A DNA stretch of 64,000 bases from Solen grandis (Eukaryota > Mollusca > Bivalvia > Adapedonta > Solenidae): assembly GCA_021229015.1 (NCBI GenBank), contig CM037783.1, forward strand, positions 22,453,289-22,517,288, read 5' to 3'. The translations under genes and the position numbers were made by a program. The notes under the pieces are model-generated. The model saw only the letters and a program-made list of their open reading frames with translations. It was not told the DNA's origin and made no database searches. Positions 57,605 through 64,000 of this stretch are shown one piece after another; positions within the stretch are counted from its first letter, which is position 1; the number at the start of each line of letters is the position of its first letter.

Positions 57605-60600
57605 ACTGAGAGTTAACAAAGTTCAAAGTTTATTGGTAAATCAGCAATACATATTGCCTTTGACCATTTACAAATTGTGAATCAAACAGAATATGGGAAA
57701 GACATACTACATATAATTTTATCTATATAATCATATATGTTCAAATACAATTTTATGACTAAGCAGCAATAACATCAAGGGTATTTTTTCGTATTTTCAG
57801 AGCTTCCTTAAGAAATTGGCAGTTTTTATCAAGGAATTTTTATTAAGACTATTCCTAAAATAATTAAACTTGTTAATAGTTGGCCAGCTAATATTACCGA
57901 AATATTTTTTACGGATATCTGAATATGTTTGACAACACATGAAAAAATGATACTCAGTTTCAACAAGATTACTAGTACATAATTTACAAATTCTATCTTC
58001 TCTGTTTATACCATGGAATATTCCGACTTCAATTTCAAGACAGTGTGAACTAAGTCTAAAACGTGTAAATATTTTTCAAAGATCAACGCTATTAATTTTA
58101 TCTAAATACTCTTCAAAGCAGAAGTTAACTTTAAATTTAGAATACGTACAAAGTTTTGGTAAAGTATTAATTGATGTGGTCCATTCCTGGATGTACTGAT
58201 CTGTGAGACATGTTTTCATTAAAGGTAAACAATTAAATTTTCTATCAAAGTCAACTCTTACATTGGTATATCCAAGATGATCAATAATAGAATGTATTCT
58301 TTTGGCCCAACATGTGCTATTTATTTTATCACATTGCAATGCATACATTTTGTACATAGGTTAATTAGTATTACTCATAATTTTAAACCAAAACTTAAGT
58401 GATCCTTCTTTACACAAAAGTGATAACGGATACCCCCCGAGCTTGCCATAAATAGCAGCGTTCAGTGTTTCTTTCTTAACACCAAGAACATATTTACAAA
58501 ACCTTAAATGCAATTTATCAACCTCTTTTAAATTATAGACCCCCCAAACTTCTGCCCCATATAACAAAATAGGGACTACCATACTATCAAACAGTTGAAG
58601 CATTGTCTTAACATCGAATTTAATTCTGTCAAATAAAGATAATAAGGTACCGTAAGCTCTCAGTGCTTGATCGTGTAAACATTTAACTGCATCTGTAAAA
58701 GTACCGAGGTGAATAAATTTTATACCTAAATAAACAAAACTGCCAACGATCTCAACGGACTCACCATTAATAAACAAGAAATGTTTGTGAAACATATATG
58801 CCCCCCTCATATGCCATAATATGTATATAGCTATATTACATGCAAGGAGTTTGCCTTCATAATGTTGGCTTGTCACAAAAAATTCTCAAACTTCAAAAAT
58901 TTGAGTGAAAATATAATGTGCTAAAATGTGGAACTAAACATTTACTGAAAATAAATGGGCTGGAGAAATATTTACACAAGTCCACAAAGGTTTAAGTGAA
59001 AGAACATTGTCAGTTATAAACAAACAAAACATTAAGATTTAGTGCTCTAGGTTTATTATAAAAATTAACAAATCAGCCTTGCTAGCCATAAGCACAAACA
59101 TCCACAATTATGAAAGAAAATGATACATCATCCTTCAAATATCTCAAACTTTAAAACAAAACAACATTACAACATAAATTATGTTATCTTGATCTAAGTA
59201 ATAACAAGGCCAAGTCATCAAACATATATACAAATGCAACCTTGTGACCTTGACCTTTGAGGTATTGACACCAAAATTGATAGGGGTCATCTACTAATCA
59301 TAAGCAACAACCACATGAAGTTTGAGACTTAAAGGTCAAATAGAACTTCAAGTTATCACTCGGACAAGGTCTGGTATTATACATACACAACATATGACCT
59401 TGTGACCTTGACCTTTGAGGTAATGACACCAAAATCAATAGGGGTCATCTACTAATCATGAGCAACAACCACATGAAGTTTGAGACTTAAAGGTCAAATA
59501 GAACTTAAGTTATCACTCGGACAAGGTCTGGTCTACCGACAGACCGACGGACGGACCGACATGAGCAAAGCAATATAGCCCCTCTTCTTCGAAGGGCGGC
59601 ATAATAAAAAATTGTACATTTCTGTTACTTTTTTTCTTTTCAAAAACACAGACTTTCATTTTATTTACATTAATTTTTAAGCCCCATTTGACAGAGTAGT
59701 AGTATGCTATCTATTTGGGACTGCAAACTGACAGGATCTGTAGTAAATAAAACAATGTCGTCCGCAAATAAAATAAGATATTTGGACAATAACTCAAGAT
59801 CTTTGTCTGTAAATGAATTAAAATCAAGATTTTCAACAATATCATTCACGAAAAATAGAAATAAAATAGGTGATAACGGCTCACCTTGTTTCAAGCCAAT
59901 TGTGACAACAAAGAACTCAGATATATATAATTATTAGACAATTTAACACATGACTGGACACTTTTATATATGTTTTTAATCATACTGACCATTTTACAGC
60001 TTATGCCTGAATGTATAAGTTTATACCACAGAGCGTCACGGTTAACGGTATCGAATGCACGCTGATAATCAATAAATATACACCAAAGTTTGGACTGCTT
60101 TGATAATACATACTGTATAATAGAATGGAGAATAAATATTGCATCAGCCGTAGAACAACCATCACGAAAACCGAACTGGCTATCTGTGAATACATCATTA
60201 TTTTCGCACCATACATTAAGTCTTTTACATTTCTTAACAATAATGAAAAGATTTTTGAAGTGACATTTACCAAAGTAATACCTCTATAATTTGCAGGATC
60301 TGTTTTCGCACCTTTTTAAAAATTCGTACAATAGCACCTTTTGTCCAGGCGTCAGGATATATAGTTAAACAAAGTACATAAGTACGGAGCAATGAAACTT
60401 TTGGACTCAATATAAAAATCGGCTACATTATTATCAAGATCACAACTCTTATGTCTTTTCAGTGAAGATATTACATTTTCAATCTCCACTACGGTAAATT
60501 CCATGTCAAGTTCATTAATAATCAAATCAGGGGTAAAATCATTATCATCAACATTATAAATAGTATGCATATCAGGAGCAGCATTTGATAAATTGGAGAA

Positions 60601-61095
60601 ATAGTGTACAAAGTCCTCAATGACTACACAGTTTTCAATAGATTTTGATCGTTTAAATTTTTTTATGTAATTCCAAAATTTTCTAGGAGAAGAAAATAAG
60701 TTTGATAATGTGTATTTTTCTTTATTGTAATATTTTATCTTAGCATAGCGTTTAACTTTATTAAAAGAAGATCTGCTCGACAAAAATAATCACTTATATT
60801 CATCAGTAGGGTTATTATTAAAGGAACGCTTAGCGTCACAAAAAACTTTTTTGGTATAGTTACAATCTTCATTAAACCATTTTGATTTACAATGATTAGA
60901 ACTTGTTTTTTCAGTACAAACAGTTTTTCCATAGTATTTAAAAGACATCGTAAATAAGGGTAGAGTACTTTACCATGAATTGATCAATATCTAATTCACT
61001 ATTCAATAGTTCATTTATAAGCTTATCAAACAAATATCTGTTGCTATTTAAGTTATTTAAAAAATCGTCAGATTTGGATGTATCCCATTAAATTT
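57605..61095 (-). mobile_element. Degenerate APE-type LINE, 5'-truncated, reverse
   Basis: From 61095 downward on the minus strand: linker (SSPRKFWNYIKKFKRSKS ~60690), RT pieces NYRGITLVNVTSKIFSLLL (~60290), a QFGFRDGCSTADAIF-like block and FIDYQRAFDTVNRDALWYKL in other frames (~60200-60030), the catalytic ILFADDIVLFTTD (~59790), then after an inserted element INGESVEIVGSFVYLGIKF (~58770), LLYGAEVWG (~58560), RLSSHCLEIEVG and a RICKLC..H..C knuckle (~57960-58060). Several frameshifts and stops. The endonuclease is absent. The 3' end is AATAAACTTTGAACTTTG near 57610. Same broad group as the LINE in ORP1 intron 8. Confidence 0.8.
58775..59606 (-). mobile_element. Hairpin-ended element nested in the LINE
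   Basis: Reverse copy of the 17675-18637 family with about two 158-bp units instead of three. Minus-strand order: T-run, ATGCCGCCC, units, inverted GGGGGGCAT, stem-loop ATGTTT-cac-AAACAT, CTTG|TTTATT. Host LINE coding text stops on one side and resumes on the other in a T-run, dating the insertion after the LINE. Confidence 0.75.
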
Positions 61096-61567
61096 TATCT
61101 ATATATTAACAACTCCCTAGCTATATTGTCGCTAATTAATAGTACCTTCTGCTGACTTTGCCTCGAGTCCTGGTTGTTGATTATAGATAATCACCTTGCT
61201 TCATGTGTTTGAACAAGGTGCAAGATCTGTGTGACATAGTCAATAACTGATTACTATTAATTATATATTTCGTTCCACCTTTAATTATTTCGCACTTATC
61301 TCCATTTAATTGGTTCATAGTTTGTATGTTGTTCTTTTACCTGTCTCTGTCATCATTTTGCTCAAACTTGGCATACCGCACATACCATCCGCATCATACA
61401 TGTAACTAATGTCCGAGACGTTAATTTTTTTTCTTCAAATGTTGAGATTTTAGATTAATTGATAAAATTAAGAGTATTTTAGAGAATTAGAGTGGACGTT
61501 TTCAGAATTTATAAGTGCAGAATGATCTTGGCTAGTACATTTAAAGAAAGTTTTTTTGGGTTTTTTT

Positions 61568-61612
61568 GTACAGAATTATAGGAGCACAGAGGGGACATGG
61601 TGTTGTTCTTTT
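61568..61612. repeat. Left inverted arm around the 61763 element
   Basis: GTACAGAATTATAGGAGCAC, then AGAGGGGACATGGTGTTGTT, pairs in reverse with 62486-62522 (AACACCATGTCCCCTTTGTG, then CTTCTGTAC). Between them, at 61621-61761, lie CTCGTGGC..GTGGCCACGAGATA inverted motifs. This looks like a TIR element interrupted by the next feature. Confidence 0.65.
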
Positions 61613-61762
61613 TTTTATTATCTCGTGGCGACAAGATGATTACTATGATAAAAACAAAAAAGAGATATAACTAAGGAAAAACCAAACTTGTCTAATTTGT
61701 GGCCACGAGATATAATTATAACAGAAAACAAACCCAAAAACAATTAATAAAGAGATAACAAA

Positions 61763-62485
61763 CAAGAGGGCCAAGATGGCCCTATGTCGCTCACCTGAGT
61801 AAGATGGCTGTATTAGGCATAATGACAAAAAATCTGGCATCTAAAGTGTTTTTCTAACATTTTACTAAGTGGCCTACATTTTGATCCTACCTGAATTTGC
61901 ACTCAACTGGGAATTCATGCAGTCATCATTCATATCAAGTTTAATGAACACTGGGACAAAAATGTAGGCCTCTAAAGTGTTCACAAGGTTTTTCTTAGAT
62001 TTGACTTGGTGACCTAGCTTTTGACCCAACATGACTCATCCAATATATCATTTAGACAAACATCCTGACCAAATCTATTGAAGATTGGGCTACAACTGTG
62101 GCCTCTAGAGTGTTCACAAGGTTTTTTTCTAAGATTTGACCTGGTGACCTAGTTTTTCACCCCCACATGACCTATTTTCGAACCCATCCAAGATATCATG
62201 TAGACAAACATCCTGACCAAATCTACTGAACATTGGGCTAAAACTGTGGCGTCTAGAGTGTTCACAAGGTTTTTCTAAGATTTGATCTGGTGACCTAGTT
62301 TTTGATCCCACATGATCCAATTTCAAACTCATCTGAGATATCATGTAGACAAACATCCTGACCAAAAACTGTGGCCTCTAGAGTGTTCACAAGCAATTGT
62401 TGACGACGGACGGTGGATGCTGGACAAAGGACAAAAGGCGATCACAAAAGCTCACCCTGAGCACAAGTGCTCAGGTGAGCTAAAA
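61763..62485 (-). mobile_element. Hairpin-ended element, reverse, ~130-140-bp units
   Basis: Minus strand: 5' TTTTTAGCTCACCTGAGCAC at 62485, GTCCGTCGTCAAC patch, units with CTTGTGAACACTCTAGAGGC and AGGTCACC.GGTCAAATCTTA, inverted CTCAGGTGAGC (61787-61797 region), stem-loop GGGCCA-tct-TGGCCC (61769-61783), then TCTTG|TTT at 61763. Complete at both ends. Confidence 0.75.
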
Positions 62486-62522
62486 AGAAAAACACCATGT
62501 CCCCTTTGTGCTTCTGTACTGA
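62486..62522. repeat. Right inverted arm around the 61763 element
   Basis: Reverse complement of the arm at 61568-61612, directly abutting the inserted element. Confidence 0.65.
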
Positions 62523-62639
62523 ATAGAGGTATTATCGTTTTAATATATATACATATTGCCACATTTTCGAAGGTCCATATTTGGAAGTTACACTGTATCA
62601 GTTACATGTATTATTATTATGCAACATCTGTTAAAAAAC

Positions 62640-62795
62640 AGTGGGGGAGGGGGGCAAATGTCTGCCCAATCAAAAGTAGCAGGGGCAAATGTCCTCCCCC
62701 TAAAAAACATTGAGGGGGCAAATGTCAGCCCAAGCAATTTAGGGGAGCAAATGTTCGAGGGGGGGTGGGGGCGAATGTCTGTATACCCTTTTTTG
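62640..62795 (-). repeat. GGACATTTGCCCCC motif cluster, right arm
   Basis: Inverted counterpart of 57358-57515, with about six motifs. Confidence 0.8.
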
Positions 62796-62829
62796 ACTGT
62801 TACAGCACCTAACTTAACTACCCGTTAAA

Positions 62830-63640
62830 TGTACATGTAAGTACAGAAGAAAAAAAGAACAAAAAGAATGTGGTTGCTTGCACGGTTTATTGCGTACCTG
62901 CTTTATAATCCTTACTTATCAGGAAAATCACAAAAGTGGTTCACCTGATACTGATCAATATTGTGAAGTTTGATCCAATGCAAACCAGGAGTTTTTGAGA
63001 TAAGTGCAGGCAAGATTTTGTCAAAAATTGAAAGAGTCATGCATAACTCTGTAATAATTAATTTGTCAGAGCCAAATGTGCCCACATTTTGCATAATTAT
63101 ACTTGATATTGATCAATCATATTTATTAATAAATACAACAGAGCAATCACAAACATTCATAAATATGTGATACAAAATAGGATTAAATCGAAATCTGAAA
63201 GATTACTGAGTATGCCATATTAGATTGAAACAAAAACTTTAAGATCTAATTATTACTAAGACCCTTTTACTGTGGATTTAAATAAAGTCTTAGGTAATTC
63301 ACTTTTTTTTCTGAAAACGGTTACTACGAGGCTACATTTAAGGTTAAATCACTGCGTTTACGCATCGAAAAAAAGGTTACAAATTGGTTTCGTTTGAATT
63401 AACTGCGCCTGAAATAAAGTTCGGAAGTTGTTGTAAGGTTGTAGGACAATCCTACGATAGAAATGTAGTGCAGAAAAGTTGACACTAATTTCTACATAGT
63501 TCAATGATTTTTACTAATATTTCATATTTTATTTTGGAAAACTCACTCTTTAAACTTTATTTCGAAACCCAAATTTTGTTTCGTAACTGATTTTAACTTT
63601 CCCTCTTCTAAATTTGAAAACCGAAAATAATGCTGTGTTG
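62830..63640. other. No gene seen
   Basis: AT-rich, with no domain recognised in short frames. Confidence 0.4.
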
Positions 63641-63647
63641 CATCAAT

Positions 63648-63744
63648 CCGCCATTTTGAAAAGCACGACAAACAGTGTAAACAATAGGAGGTAACGGTAT
63701 TGATTCACAATATTTTCGCAGATGACATCCATTTTATGATAAAG
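63648..63744 (+). promoter_or_regulatory. Possible promoter-proximal first exon
   Basis: CCGCCATTTTG (63648-63658, YY1-like in reverse) is followed by unique sequence ending in a consensus donor AAAG|GTAAGA at 63744/63745. ATGACATCCATTTTATGA (63722-63739) would be a five-codon upstream frame. It could be the untranslated first exon of a downstream gene, or of the ORD-only form of ORP1. No TATA box or initiator was identified. Confidence 0.25.
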
Positions 63745-64000
63745 GTAAGAATATTCAATATAGTTATGAGCATTAATTATGTTTGTAATGAAATTATACA
63801 TTTTATTTATCCATAAAAAATTATTTGAATTTGCTGTGTGTGCAAATGGCGAGGAGTTTATATTCTGCCCGTCGATGTCTCTATCAATCAGTATAATACA
63901 ATTCCTACAATGTTCAGTTCGGCTGGTCAGATGAAGCTCATTTCTTTTATTTGCTTCCCAGAATATATATTTGTGTACACTATGTGCAAATTAACCTTTC

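Noticed and set aside
58361..58876. A single 171-codon protein starting MTSQHYEGKL
   Set aside because: The first ~35 codons come from the inserted repeat element and the rest from the LINE, so it is a chance fusion frame.

Overview
This window is animal nuclear DNA, AT-rich, with one spliced gene and a very dense load of transposable elements. It is most likely from a mollusc, probably a bivalve. The gene's exons have canonical GT/AG borders and read as a metazoan protein. The repeats (tRNA-derived SINEs, APE-type and RLE-type LINEs, and elements with 150-190 bp internal tandem units and hairpin ends) are of kinds common in bivalves. Two 100-base runs of N (3020-3119 and 53120-53219) are assembly gaps, so order and orientation across them is unproven.

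Layout. 1-3019: tandem ~450 bp repeats studded with TGACGTCA palindromes, three hairpins, and a second copy of the window's first 236 bases at the edge of the gap. 3122-6310: a 1062-residue open reading frame of an RLE-type non-LTR retrotransposon, cut at its N-terminus by the gap. 8227-9254: a 39-unit minisatellite. 9255-13780: non-coding, with simple repeats and a small hairpin-ended element. 13781-41311: fifteen exons on the + strand encoding the first 562 residues of an oxysterol-binding protein-related protein 1 (ORP1/OSBPL1A long form): three ankyrin repeats, a PH domain, a helical linker and an FFAT-like motif. The lipid-binding (ORD) exons are not seen in the window. 41312-53119: long non-coding stretch with two more hairpin-ended elements, a 56-copy 42-bp minisatellite, small TA-flanked elements and a perfect 21-bp hairpin. 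53220-64000, after the second gap: reverse-oriented repeats, a broken LINE with another element nested in it, and inverted-repeat elements. A possible first exon or promoter sits near 63650-63744.

The gene product would tether late endosomes/lysosomes to the ER: ankyrin repeats bind endosomal partners, PH binds phosphoinositide, FFAT binds VAP, and the absent ORD would bind sterol. Its large introns are repeat-filled. They hold a LINE broken by a SINE with a clear 10-bp target duplication, a PIF/Harbinger-like element with TAA target duplication, and a three-layer nest in intron 14.

The most interesting pattern is that about ten repeat blocks, unrelated inside, share the same end grammar: a 5' T-run then an 11-15 bp motif, an inverted copy of that motif near the 3' end, a short hairpin, and a final CTTG followed by T's. 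That is the layout described for Helentron-associated non-autonomous elements (DINE-1, pearl/CvA), and here it is shared by several different families.
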